Of a stretch of 64,000 nucleotides of DNA, positions 18,743 through 27,860 are shown piece by piece; positions within the stretch are counted from its first letter, which is position 1; each line of letters starts with the position of its first letter. Under the pieces are notes generated by a model that saw nothing but the letters and a program-made list of their open reading frames with translations, made no database searches and had not been told where the DNA came from. Made by a program: the position numbers and the translations under genes. The DNA is from Streptomyces sp. NRRL F-5135 (GTDB taxonomy: Bacteria > Actinomycetota > Actinomycetes > Streptomycetales > Streptomycetaceae), in the NCBI RefSeq assembly GCF_000719775.1, contig NZ_JOHR01000022.1, positions 37,350 through 101,349 on the forward strand, read 5' to 3'.

Positions 18743-20100
18743 CCGAGACGACCACCCCGCCGTACGCCGGGACCAGGCCGCCGCGGCTGGCCGACGAAAG
18801 CCCCGGCTTCCTGGCCCGTATCGGGCACGGCTGGGCCGAACGCGACGTCCCGGCGCCGGTGAGTCCGGCCGCGGCACGGGCGGCGGCCGAGCACCGGGCC
18901 CGGTTGAGCGCCTGCCTGCCGGACCGGACCCTGGTCCTGGCCGCGGGCCGCGCCAGGCACCGCAACGGCGACGCGGACTACCCGTTCCGGGTGGACAGCG
19001 ACTTCCTCTGGGCCACCTCGTGCCAGACCGAGGGCGCGGTCCTGATGATGACACCGCGCCCGGGCGGCCACGACGCGGTGCTGTACATGCCGGCTCCGGC
19101 CCGGCCCGGCGAACGTGACTTCCACGCCAGCGCGGCGCACGGGGAGCTGTGGGTCGGCCCGTCGGCGGGGCTCGCGGCGTGGTCGGCCGCGCTGGATCTG
19201 CCGGTGCGGCCGATCGACGACCTCGGCGAGCAGCCCGGCGGCCAACCGGACGAACTGCGTACCGTGCTCTCCGACCTTCGCATGATCAAGGACGACTGGG
19301 AGATCGCACAACTGCGTGAGGCCGTGGACCACACGGTCACCGGATTCGCCGCCGTCGCCGACGAGATCCCGCGGGCCGTCGCCGACGCCCTGGGGGAGCG
19401 CTGGCTGCAGGGCACCTTCGACCGGCACGCCCGAACCTTCGGCAACGGGCCCGGCTACAACACCATCGTCGGCTCCGGCGAGCACGCGCCGATCCTGCAC
19501 TGGGTCCGCTGCGACGGCCCGGTCCGGCCCGGTGAGACCCTGCTGCTGGACATGGGCGTCGAAGCGAACTCGCTGTACACGGCGGACGTGACCCGGACGA
19601 TCCCGGTGGCCGGCTCGTTCACACCGGCCCAGCGCCGGGTGCACGACCTGGTCGAGGCCGCCCATCGGGCCGGCATGGACCAGGTACGCCCCGGCGCCAC
19701 GTACACCGACTTCCACTTCGCCGCCATGGAAGTCCTGGCCCGCGGCCTGCACGACTGGGGGTTGCTGCCGGTCTCGGTCGACGAGGCGCTCGCCCCCGAG
19801 GGCCAGCAGCACCGCCGCTACCTCGTCTGCGGTATCGGCCACCACCTGGGCCTGGACGTGCACGACTGCGGCTCGTCGTCGTACGAGCGGTACCAGGGCG
19901 CGTCGTTGCGGCCCGGCATGGTGCTGACGGTCGAGCCCGGCCTGTACTTCCACGCCCACGACGAGACCCTGCCCCCGGAACTGCGCGGAATCGGCGTACG
20001 TCTGGAGGACGACCTCCTGGTCACCGGGACCGGGCACGAGGTGCTGTCGGGCGCGCTGCCGATCGACGCCGCCGGGCTCGAGAAATGGGCGGCCCGATGA
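18739..20100 (+). CDS. Xaa-Pro aminopeptidase (M24B)
   Basis: A 453-residue aminopeptidase P. An N-terminal creatinase-like domain (about 1-175) precedes the pita-bread domain. The dinuclear metal ligands are visible as Asp in LDMGVEAN and TADVTRT, His in GIGHHLGLDVHD, and Glu in TVEPGLYF and VRLEDD. It releases the residue before Pro, and possibly before Hyp, in the cytosol, complementing the preceding iminopeptidase. The TTG start at 18739 overlaps the upstream stop. Confidence 0.9.
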   Translation: MTETTTPPYAGTRPPRLADESPGFLARIGHGWAERDVPAPVSPAAARAAAEHRARLSACLPDRTLVLAAGRARHRNGDADYPFRVDSDFLWATSCQTEGAVLMMTPRPGGHDAVLYMPAPARPGERDFHASAAHGELWVGPSAGLAAWSAALDLPVRPIDDLGEQPGGQPDELRTVLSDLRMIKDDWEIAQLREAVDHTVTGFAAVADEIPRAVADALGERWLQGTFDRHARTFGNGPGYNTIVGSGEHAPILHWVRCDGPVRPGETLLLDMGVEANSLYTADVTRTIPVAGSFTPAQRRVHDLVEAAHRAGMDQVRPGATYTDFHFAAMEVLARGLHDWGLLPVSVDEALAPEGQQHRRYLVCGIGHHLGLDVHDCGSSSYERYQGASLRPGMVLTVEPGLYFHAHDETLPPELRGIGVRLEDDLLVTGTGHEVLSGALPIDAAGLEKWAAR

Positions 20101-22751
20101 CCCGGGCGCGTCCCTTCGCCCTGCGGGACGTGGAGTTGCTCGACGGGGTGCACTCCCGGACCCGGGACCAGATGCTGCGTCTCGCCAGGGAGTTCCCGGT
20201 GGACCGGGTGCTCGCGGTCTTCCGGGCCAACGCGGGGCTCGACACCCGCGGAGCACTCCCGCCCGGCACCTGGGAGGACTTCGGCCATCCGGACGAGCGG
20301 GCGTGGTCCGAGGCCGACTACCCCGGTCCGGGAGTGGCACCCACGGCGAGCCTGCTGCGCGGGCACTACGCGGGGCACTTCCTGTCGATGCTGTCGCTGG
20401 CGTACGCCTCGACCGGCGAGGAGCTCCTGCGGGGCAAGGCGAACGAGATGGTCGCGGGCCTGGCCGAGGTGCGTGACGCGCTGGCGGCGACCGGGCGTTA
20501 CAGCCATCCGGGCTTTCTGGCGGCGTACGGCGAGTGGCAGTTCTCGCGGCTGGAGGACCTGGCGCCGTACGGGGAGATCTGGGCGCCGTACTACACGTGC
20601 CACAAGATCATGGCCGGTCTGCTGGACGCGTACGAGCTGACGGGCTCCCGGCAGGCGCTGGAGATCGTCACCGGCATGGGCCACTGGGTGGCCGGCCGGG
20701 TCCTGCGGCTGGACCGGGCGCGGTCGCAGCGCATGTGGTCGCTCTACATCGCCGGCGAGTTCGGCGGAATGAACGAGACCATGGCGAGACTGCACCGGAT
20801 CACCGGCGAACCGTCGTTCCTGCGCACCGCCGGGGCGTTCGAGATCGACCGCGTGCTCGACGCCGCGGTCGAGGGCCGTGACGTGCTCGACGGCATGCAC
20901 GCCAACCAGCACCTCCCGATGCTCGTCGGACACCTCGACCAGTACGACGCCACCGGTGACCGCCGCTACCTCGACGCCGTGGTCGCCCTCTGGGACCAGA
21001 TCGTGCCCGGCCGGATCTTCGCCCACGGCGGCACCGGCGAGGGCGAACTGTGGGGCCCCGCGGACACCGTGGCCGGGTTCGTCAAGCGACGCAACGCCGA
21101 GACCTGCGCCACCTACAACCTGCTGAAGATCGCCCGCTCGCTCTTCGGACACACCCTCGACGTCCGGTACGCCGACTACGCCGAGCGTGCCTCGCTGAAC
21201 CACATCGTCGGCTCCCGCGCGGACGTCACCTCGGACACCGGTCCCGAGGTCCTGTACATGTACCCGGTGGACCCGGGCGCCGTCCGCGAGTACGACAACG
21301 TCGGAACCTGCTGCGGCGGCACCGGTCTGGAGAGCCACGTCAAACACCAGGAATCCGTGTGGTTCCACGCACCGGGGCAGCTGTACGTCACGCAGTACGT
21401 ACCCTCGCGGCTGCGCCACGCCGACGGGGAGGTGACCCTGCGGACCCGGTACCCCCGCGACGGGAAGGTGGCGATCGAGTTCGGTCTCGCCTTCTCGGGC
21501 GAGCTGCACCTGCGCATCCCGCCCTGGGCCGCCCGCGCCCGGGTCGACGGCGTGGAGACGCCGGCGCCGGACACCGGATTCGTGACACTGCGGCGCGATT
21601 TCCGCCCCGGCGACATCGTCGAGCTCGACCTGCCGATGCCGCTGCGGCTGGTGCCCACCCCCGACGACCCCACCCTGGTCAGCCTGGAACTCGGCCCCAC
21701 GGTCCTGCTCGCGCGCGACGACGCCACCACCACCCTGCAGGTCGCGGCGGCCGCCCATCGGCGTCTCGACGGCAGCATCGCCGGGCACACCACCGACGGC
21801 GACCTGGTCTCGGCGCTCGGCCGTACCTTCGAACCGGCCTGGTCCGGCGGGGACCACCGCTACCACATGTACCTGCGTCTGGCCGACCCGGAGATCGCCT
21901 TCCTGGGCAGCGCACCCGGGGTACCCGACCGCCATGACTCCGACGGCTGGTCGTTCCTCACCGGACTGTGGGCGGACGGCGGATACGCCGACGTCGGAGC
22001 GTTCTTCACCGCGGTCCACCGGGGGGTGGTGCGGGCGGCCCGGTCCGGGCTGCTGAACCGGGACGAGGCGGTCGCGGTGTTCATGGCGGCGACCGCGAGC
22101 ACCCTCGACGGCCCGCCCGTGCCCCGCCGCGGTGTCATCGGCCCGGACTCGGCGGACGTACCGCGCGTGACCCGGCGGACCTCGGCGGACGGGCAGCAGG
22201 CCGAGGACGTCGTCGAATGGTCGCTCCCGGCGGACGTCGGCGCGGGCGATCCGCTGCCGGTGGTCCGGGTGGAGGTGACCGGCGACCACGCCCCGTCCGG
22301 GTGGTACACCCGCGGGCCGGGCTTCGCGGTGACCTCGGTCTCGTCCGCCACTGTGGAGGCCGCGGTGGGAGAGGGCGCGTGGCAGCCCGCGACCGGTGTG
22401 ATCGCGCTGGACCGAGAGGGCCGGCACGTCCTCCGGGGCCGGGCCACCGACTCCTCCGGCCGGACCGTTCACACCACTCGCGAGGTCGCCGTCGACACAC
22501 GGCCGCCGTCGGTGCGTGCCGAGGTCCGTCCGCTCGGGCCGAGCAACGTCGAGGTGACCCTCTACGCCGACGACGACGTGTCCGGCGTGGACCGCGTTCA
22601 GTGGCGTACCCCGGAGACGTTCTGGGGCGTCTATCAGGAGCCCTTCACCAGGGCGCTGCGCGACGAGCCGCAGACCCTCGAGTTCATCGCCGCCGACCGG
22701 GCCGGGAACACGACACCGGTCCAGCGGGTGGAATTGCCGCCGCGGCGGTGA
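20097..22751 (+). CDS. GH127 beta-L-arabinofuranosidase, cytoplasmic
   Basis: A glycoside hydrolase family 127 (DUF1680) protein of 884 residues. GH127 founding members release beta-L-arabinofuranose linked to hydroxyproline or in beta-1,2 arabinobiosides, using a zinc-coordinated cysteine nucleophile. The expected set is present: Glu335 and Cys337 in NAETCATYN, and Cys405-Cys406 in GTCCGGT. An (alpha/alpha)6 barrel (about 25-480) is followed by beta-sandwich domains and, after about 690, two Ig-like modules. No signal peptide is seen, so substrates should be imported. ATG 20097 overlaps the peptidase stop by ATGA; ATG 20085 is an alternative. Confidence 0.88.
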   Translation: MTRARPFALRDVELLDGVHSRTRDQMLRLAREFPVDRVLAVFRANAGLDTRGALPPGTWEDFGHPDERAWSEADYPGPGVAPTASLLRGHYAGHFLSMLSLAYASTGEELLRGKANEMVAGLAEVRDALAATGRYSHPGFLAAYGEWQFSRLEDLAPYGEIWAPYYTCHKIMAGLLDAYELTGSRQALEIVTGMGHWVAGRVLRLDRARSQRMWSLYIAGEFGGMNETMARLHRITGEPSFLRTAGAFEIDRVLDAAVEGRDVLDGMHANQHLPMLVGHLDQYDATGDRRYLDAVVALWDQIVPGRIFAHGGTGEGELWGPADTVAGFVKRRNAETCATYNLLKIARSLFGHTLDVRYADYAERASLNHIVGSRADVTSDTGPEVLYMYPVDPGAVREYDNVGTCCGGTGLESHVKHQESVWFHAPGQLYVTQYVPSRLRHADGEVTLRTRYPRDGKVAIEFGLAFSGELHLRIPPWAARARVDGVETPAPDTGFVTLRRDFRPGDIVELDLPMPLRLVPTPDDPTLVSLELGPTVLLARDDATTTLQVAAAAHRRLDGSIAGHTTDGDLVSALGRTFEPAWSGGDHRYHMYLRLADPEIAFLGSAPGVPDRHDSDGWSFLTGLWADGGYADVGAFFTAVHRGVVRAARSGLLNRDEAVAVFMAATASTLDGPPVPRRGVIGPDSADVPRVTRRTSADGQQAEDVVEWSLPADVGAGDPLPVVRVEVTGDHAPSGWYTRGPGFAVTSVSSATVEAAVGEGAWQPATGVIALDREGRHVLRGRATDSSGRTVHTTREVAVDTRPPSVRAEVRPLGPSNVEVTLYADDDVSGVDRVQWRTPETFWGVYQEPFTRALRDEPQTLEFIAADRAGNTTPVQRVELPPRR

Positions 22752-22807
22752 GAACCCTGGGCGATTGTCCCGAACAGAACGTTGCCGAAAGGGTTTTCTT
22801 ACGTCAG

Positions 22808-22822
22808 TGTCAACAGTAATAG
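22808..22822 (+). promoter_or_regulatory. Possible weak regulon site before the metalloprotease
   Basis: TGTCAACAGTAATAG retains TGTCA-ACA and a similar right half to the sites at 6107 and 11934, but with several mismatches and a changed centre. TTGCCG about 25 bp upstream could be a -35 element. A weak candidate only. Confidence 0.25.
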
Positions 22823-22963
22823 ACGCCCCGTCCATCGGTGTTGGTCTTCACGTGCTCATCGGAGTCGGCCGCCTCCACCGTCATTCTCCGGTGTGCGGGA
22901 AAGGCCGGAAAACCGACGTGGGGCTCGTCCGTCATCGGACCTCAATGGGATGGTGTTTCCGCC

Positions 22964-24727
22964 ATGAAGCTTCTTCGTGCTCGATTACGGCCACTGTGGC
23001 CGGCTGTCGTACTGACTCTCACGCTGGTGACCGGTGGGTCCGTCGCGCCGCCGGCGACGGCGCGCGCCTCGGCCCCCGCCGCGAAGTCCGTGTACATCCC
23101 CGCGAGATGGACCCAGACGGGCGAGGTGCCCTGGTCCGCCTCCCGGAGCCGGGAGTCCACCAACTTCGTCCTGCTGTGGGGCGAGAAGTCCGGCACCAAT
23201 CCCGTGTCGGCGCCCGCGCCGTACAACTTCGACCCGGACAGTGTCATCACCCAGCTGGAGAACCTCTACAGCTTCTACGTCAACAGGATGGCCTTCACAC
23301 CGGAGACCGGGCTGCTGGCGCAACACAAGATCATCGTGATCGTGACCCGGACCTGGAACCGCACCGAGCTGGACGCCTGGGCCACCGGCGGATCGGTGGA
23401 CAACCGGGTCGGCATCATCAACGTCGCTCCGGGGGCCGCGCTGCCCGGGTCGTGGGGCCTGGCGCACGAACTGGCCCATGTCTTCCAGAACTACACGTTT
23501 CTGGGCCGGTCCGGTGCCGGCTTCGTCGATCCGAGCGCGGGCACGTTCTGGGAGACCGGCGCCGAGTTCATGGCGATGCAGGCGCTGCCCACCACCGCGG
23601 CCGGAGACCTGACCCGCTGGCTGCGTTCGGAGAATCTGTACTGGAGTTCCAGCCGGCACCACTACGGCAACTGGATGCTGGCGCAGTACATCAAGGACCG
23701 CGACGGACTGGCCATGTTCAACCGGATGTGGAACGAGGCGCGCAGCACCGAGCATCCGCTGGAGACGTACCGCCGGATCACCGGTATCAGCCAGTCCGAA
23801 CTGGGCCGGCGGGTCGGCGAGTACGCCACCCGCACCGTCAACTACGACTTCGGCAACCGCTCGACGCTGATGCCGTTCATCACGAACGTGTACGGCGCGG
23901 GCTTCCTCAGCGCGTACAACGGAGGCAACGTCGAGGCCGTCGACCAGAACCTGAACCACTACCGGATCAACGCGCGGGTGGCGCCCTCGGACTACGGCTT
24001 CAACAAGATCAAGCTCGTGCCCTCGTCGGCAGGCGGGCTGGTGAAGGTCCGGCTCAAGGGGCACGCGGAGACCGGCGCGAGCGGCTGGACGTTCGGACTG
24101 GTGGCGATGCGCGACGGCACGGCACGCTACTCGGCGCTGAGCTCGGGCACCGACGGGCAGATCAGTTTCCAGCTGCAGTCAGGCGAGAGCGAGGTGTGGC
24201 TGGTGGTCACCGCCACACCCACCGCGGTGCCCCACTACGGCTTCCTGGACGGATACACCAAGGCCCGGCGCTTCCCGTACGAGTTCCGCCTCTCCGGCGC
24301 CACTCCGTCAGGCTTCGAGCCCGGCCATGTCAAGCCGGCCGCGACCGGCGGCGGGCACTGGCACTCCAACGGCGGCGGCTGGGTCTCCAACACGGCCAGC
24401 GTCGCCGCCACCGCCTACGTCGGTCCGAAGGCCGCGGTCTACGCCGGTACGGTCACCGGCAACGCCCGTATCGAGGGGCTCGGCTGGGTCAACGGCGGTA
24501 CCGTCGGCGGCAACGCCGTGGTCAAGGACAACGCCCTGATCCAGGGTGGCGCCAACCTGTCCGGGAACATCGTCGTCGGCGGGGACGCCGAACTCGCCAT
24601 GACCTGCGGTGCCGGTACCTACCTGATGTTCAATCCGGACCGGCGCTGTGACGGTGCCGGCGGTGAGCCCGACGTCAACCCGTCGTACACCGCCTTCCCC
24701 AGCGCCGATCTGGCGATCTCCTCGTGA
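22964..24727 (+). CDS. Secreted Svx/AvrXca-like gluzincin metalloprotease (DUF6055)
   Basis: A 587-residue exported protein. A Sec signal peptide (about 1-36, ending ATARASA) precedes a metalloprotease domain with HELAH (His168, Glu169, His172) and a third ligand, probably Glu197, in WETGAEF. This resembles the DUF6055 family, which includes Svx of Pectobacterium and AvrXca of Xanthomonas. A beta-rich region follows, then from about residue 475 a left-handed beta-helix-like run (VGPKAAVYAGTV, GGNAVVKDNA). The start at 22964 is preferred because the signal peptide begins there; ATG 22838 gives no signal peptide. It lies just after the GH127 operon on the same strand. Confidence 0.78.
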   Translation: MKLLRARLRPLWPAVVLTLTLVTGGSVAPPATARASAPAAKSVYIPARWTQTGEVPWSASRSRESTNFVLLWGEKSGTNPVSAPAPYNFDPDSVITQLENLYSFYVNRMAFTPETGLLAQHKIIVIVTRTWNRTELDAWATGGSVDNRVGIINVAPGAALPGSWGLAHELAHVFQNYTFLGRSGAGFVDPSAGTFWETGAEFMAMQALPTTAAGDLTRWLRSENLYWSSSRHHYGNWMLAQYIKDRDGLAMFNRMWNEARSTEHPLETYRRITGISQSELGRRVGEYATRTVNYDFGNRSTLMPFITNVYGAGFLSAYNGGNVEAVDQNLNHYRINARVAPSDYGFNKIKLVPSSAGGLVKVRLKGHAETGASGWTFGLVAMRDGTARYSALSSGTDGQISFQLQSGESEVWLVVTATPTAVPHYGFLDGYTKARRFPYEFRLSGATPSGFEPGHVKPAATGGGHWHSNGGGWVSNTASVAATAYVGPKAAVYAGTVTGNARIEGLGWVNGGTVGGNAVVKDNALIQGGANLSGNIVVGGDAELAMTCGAGTYLMFNPDRRCDGAGGEPDVNPSYTAFPSADLAISS

Positions 24728-24983
24728 TGTGAGTCGGAGATTCGCCGCAGGGGGTCCCGTGGGGAAGTCCTCCATGCCGGCCGGACGTTGGCGTGGGGTG
24801 CGCACCCAGGACGTGGGCGACCGGAACTCGCACCGCGCGGGTTCCGGTCGCGCCCCCCGCCGTCCCCGGCCGGACGCGCCACGGCACTCGCACGCCCGGT
24901 CAGAGACGGGATCACCGGCCGCCTGCCGTTGCCGCCGCCGCCGGACGGTGGCGCGGAGGGCACCAGATGACAGGAGCCCTGGA

Positions 24984-25949
24984 TCAGTAGCCGTAGATCA
25001 TCTTGTAGGCGACCTCGGGGAGGAACTGTCCGGCCGTGGATCCGGCCCCGACGCCGCAGTTGCCGTCGGACTCGCCCGGCGTCTTGACCCACAGGAGCAT
25101 CTCGGCGCCTCCGCCCAGCCGGGTGGGGGTGCCGATGCGGCGACCGGAGGGGTTGCACCACTGGCCGTCGGAGCCGTTGCCGTTACGGCTGGTGTCCACG
25201 ACGAACGGCTTGGTGTAGCCGTAGCGGGCGTTGAGTTCGCTGTTGACGGCGTTGCCGTAGGCCGTGTTCTCGGCAGTGGTGAAGTAGTTGGAGATGTTGA
25301 GCGAGAAGCCGTGGGCCTGTCGGAGGCCGGCTTCGTGGAGACGCTGGGCCATGGTCGCCGGGCTCGCCCAGACCGGGTTGCCGGCATCGAGGTAGACCCA
25401 GGTGTTGGGGGCCTGGCGGTTGAACTCGGCGAGGGCGCCCGTGAGCATGCTCTCGCGTTCGTCGATCTGCCCCTGCGTCATGCAGCCGTAGTCCCCGAGG
25501 GAGTCCGGTTCGAGGAGGACGACGGCCGGGCGGTTGGCGATCCCGCCGGCGAACTGCGCGATCCAGCTCGCGTAGGCGGACGGCGAGGCGGCTCCGCCCG
25601 CGGAGTGTCCGCCGCAGTAGTCGCGGTTGTAGATGTTGTAGGCGACGAGGACGGGCAGCTTGTCCCTCTGGTCCGCCGCCCCCGCGTACGCGCCCGTGGC
25701 CGTGCCGATGGTGCCGCTCCAGGAGCCGAACCAGCGGGCCATCGGAGTGTTGGCGATGGACGTGCCGATCGCGGCCGCCCGGCCGTCACCGGGGTTGGCG
25801 GCGGCCCACCGCTTCGGGCTGGAGTCGGGGTCCGCGTAGAACCCGCTGGTCATAGTCGTGGGATCGGCCGCGTGGGCGGACGGTGCGATGGCGAGCGCCA
25901 GCGGCAGAGCGGCGAACGCTGCCATGAGGGCGCGGATTCTGCGGCGCAT
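24984..25949 (-). CDS. Secreted GH6 cellulase
   Basis: A glycoside hydrolase family 6 endoglucanase/cellobiohydrolase of 321 residues that cleaves beta-1,4-glucan. The Sec signal peptide ends at about PSAHA-ADP. Family motifs are the acid-bearing NRDYCGG, LLEPDSLG and WVKTPGESDG. No carbohydrate-binding module is attached. The start at 25949 has GAGGT upstream. A perfect 16-bp CebR-type operator lies 145 bp upstream, so it is probably repressed by CebR and induced by cello-oligosaccharides. It is convergent with the metalloprotease gene. Confidence 0.92.
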   Translation of the reverse strand: MRRRIRALMAAFAALPLALAIAPSAHAADPTTMTSGFYADPDSSPKRWAAANPGDGRAAAIGTSIANTPMARWFGSWSGTIGTATGAYAGAADQRDKLPVLVAYNIYNRDYCGGHSAGGAASPSAYASWIAQFAGGIANRPAVVLLEPDSLGDYGCMTQGQIDERESMLTGALAEFNRQAPNTWVYLDAGNPVWASPATMAQRLHEAGLRQAHGFSLNISNYFTTAENTAYGNAVNSELNARYGYTKPFVVDTSRNGNGSDGQWCNPSGRRIGTPTRLGGGAEMLLWVKTPGESDGNCGVGAGSTAGQFLPEVAYKMIYGY

Positions 25950-26093
25950 GACTGTACCTCGATTTCCTGGCAGGGATGCGTCGCACGCTCTCGTCCCGAG
26001 CATGCGACGCGCTGAGGAAGCGCGGTGGTACGACGTCCCCTTGTGCATGGGCCGTCCGGCAGGGACGCACACTCGCAGGGCCGGCAACACATT

Positions 26094-26109
26094 ATGGGAG
26101 CGCTCCCAT
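26094..26109. promoter_or_regulatory. CebR-type operator before the GH6 cellulase
   Basis: ATGGGAGCGCTCCCAT is a perfect palindrome containing the Streptomyces CebR consensus TGGGAGCGCTCCCA. It lies in the divergent region between the GH6 gene and the aminotransferase gene. The cebR gene itself is not in this window. Bases 26110-26428 hold no gene; TATACT at 26352-26357 is a likely -10 for the aminotransferase. Confidence 0.85.
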
Positions 26110-26428
26110 GCGGAGGCGGTCCCAGCGCGCTGAAAGCCGTCGGGTGTGACCGGTATGGTGTGGTCTGCTGACCGGCCTGTCAAGAGCCGACGTGCGTCCC
26201 GCCTTTCGTTTGATGAGGACAGAGTTCAGCCGTCCCCCGGCACGGAATACGCTCCCCAGTCCTCGGCGCCTTCCTTCGGCTGCTCGGTGTTCCACCGGCG
26301 CGGCCGTATGAACTCCTCACGCCCGGCGCTGGTCGGCTCGGAGTGGACGCGTATACTGTGTAGTTCTCAGGCAGGTGACGGGTGGTCGCGCGCACGCATA
26401 CCCGATAGTTCCTTCAGGGGGCGCTCGC

Positions 26429-27550
26429 GTGACGGCGGAACTCGACGACTACCTCGCCTCCTTCGCCGAGCCGACCGGATACCTCAACTTCGGCAGCTAC
26501 GGACCACCGTCGCGCGCGGTCGTGGAGACGATCGGCCGGCTGACGGCCGACGCGAGCGCCGGTGTGCCCTCGGCGGGACTGCACGCGGAGGACGAGAACG
26601 CGCTCGCGGCTGTCTCGCGCCTCACCGGGTTCGACCGGAGCGCGGTGGTGCTGACGTCCAGCACGTCGCTCGGCCTCCTCCAGATCGCCTTCGGCCTGCC
26701 GCGCGGCGCGGTGCTCGTCAGCGGTGCGGAGTTCCCCTCGAATCTGTACGCGTGGTGGCGAGCGCAGGACGCGGGGCTCACCACCGTGCGCACTCTGCCC
26801 GCCGTGCCCGGAAACGAGCTCGCGCCGGTAACGCCCGAACGCGTGGCAGCCGCCCTCACGCCGGACACCGTCGCGGTGGCGGTCAGCGCGGTCGACTTCC
26901 GCACCGGGGTCCGCGCCGACCTCGCCGGCATCCGTTCGGCGATCGGCGACCGCCTACTCGTGGTCGACGGCATCCAGGGATTCGGTGTCGTCGACGCCGA
27001 CTGGACCCTGGCCGACGCGCTCGTCGTCGGCGGTCAGAAGTGGCTCAGAGCGGGGTGGGGCACGGGGTTCGTGGCACTGTCCCCCCGGGGGCTCGCGCGC
27101 CTGCGGCCCCTTCTCGGCGGCTGGACCGGTGTCGAAAGGCCCACGCACTACGATGGCGTGCCCCACGACCCGCTCCCCGGCGCACAGCGCTTCTCGACGA
27201 CCAACGGATCACCGTTCGCCTCCGGGGCGCTCGCGACGGCCCTCGCGCAGTTGGAATCGGTCGGGGTCGCCACCGTCCAGCGCCGCGTCGAGGACACGGT
27301 GACGGCCTTCATCGACCGGCTCCTCGCCGCGGGGATGCCGGTACTGTCGCCCGTTTCGCCCCGCGAACGCGCGGGGCTTGTGGTGGTGGGCACTCCGCAC
27401 GGTGACGCCCCGGCTCTCCACGAACGGCTCGCCGCGGCGGGCGTGACCGCAACCGTGCACGGGGTGGACCGCATACGTTTCAGCGTTCACGCGACCACCA
27501 GGCCGACCGCGCTCGACGCGGTTCTGACCGTTCTGGGAGAACCGTCATGA
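26429..27550 (+). CDS. Class V aminotransferase / cysteine-desulfurase-like PLP enzyme
   Basis: A fold type I PLP enzyme of 373 residues. The Schiff-base Lys lies in GGQKWLRAGWG, the cofactor Asp in VVDGIQGFG, and TSSTSLGLLQIA forms the phosphate-binding turn. It resembles isopenicillin-N-epimerase/selenocysteine-lyase-like proteins of unknown substrate. GTG 26429 (VTAELDDYL) is preferred because CAGGGGG lies upstream; GTG 26375 would add 18 residues. TATACT at 26352 is a plausible -10. No neighbouring gene reveals the substrate. Confidence 0.82.
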   Translation: MTAELDDYLASFAEPTGYLNFGSYGPPSRAVVETIGRLTADASAGVPSAGLHAEDENALAAVSRLTGFDRSAVVLTSSTSLGLLQIAFGLPRGAVLVSGAEFPSNLYAWWRAQDAGLTTVRTLPAVPGNELAPVTPERVAAALTPDTVAVAVSAVDFRTGVRADLAGIRSAIGDRLLVVDGIQGFGVVDADWTLADALVVGGQKWLRAGWGTGFVALSPRGLARLRPLLGGWTGVERPTHYDGVPHDPLPGAQRFSTTNGSPFASGALATALAQLESVGVATVQRRVEDTVTAFIDRLLAAGMPVLSPVSPRERAGLVVVGTPHGDAPALHERLAAAGVTATVHGVDRIRFSVHATTRPTALDAVLTVLGEPS

Positions 27551-27620
27551 TCCGTGCCCGAGTTCGTCCCGTCGGACAGCGTCCAGAAGGCGTCGGCGGA
27601 CGCGCACCGCGGCGTACTTC

Positions 27621-27818
27621 TCACACGGCCGGCGCGGCAGTCCGGTTGCGTGCCAGCATGATCGCGGGCCCCGCGGCGAGGACGAAGAGGACTCCCGCCA
27701 TCGCGACGTAGAGGTACACGCCGGTCGCCGCGCTCACCGCGGCATCGCCGGCAGCGGTCCCGGGAACAAGAGTCGCCTTGAGCACCTCGCCCCCGGCGAA
27801 GGTGGCAACCCCCTGCAC
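27621..27818 (-). pseudogene. C-terminal membrane-protein fragment
   Basis: Encodes up to 65 residues with one clear hydrophobic helix (about VYLYVAMAGVLFVLAAGP), a charged tail and a GTG start. It looks like the last transmembrane segment of a transporter rather than a complete gene. It sits immediately downstream of the ROK regulator on the same strand and may be the stub of a deleted sugar transporter once co-transcribed with it. Confidence 0.35.
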
Positions 27819-27860
27819 CGGACGGCGCGCCCTGATCGGACGCTCGTAGGGCGAGGACCC

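Noticed and set aside
19818..22835. 1005-codon open frame on the minus strand
   Set aside because: It is the reverse-strand shadow of the peptidase and GH127 genes; composition is Arg/Gly/His/Val-rich with no domain signature.
22838..22963. Upstream ATG for the metalloprotease
   Set aside because: The 42 extra codons are not protein-like and would bury the signal peptide; ATG 22964 is better.
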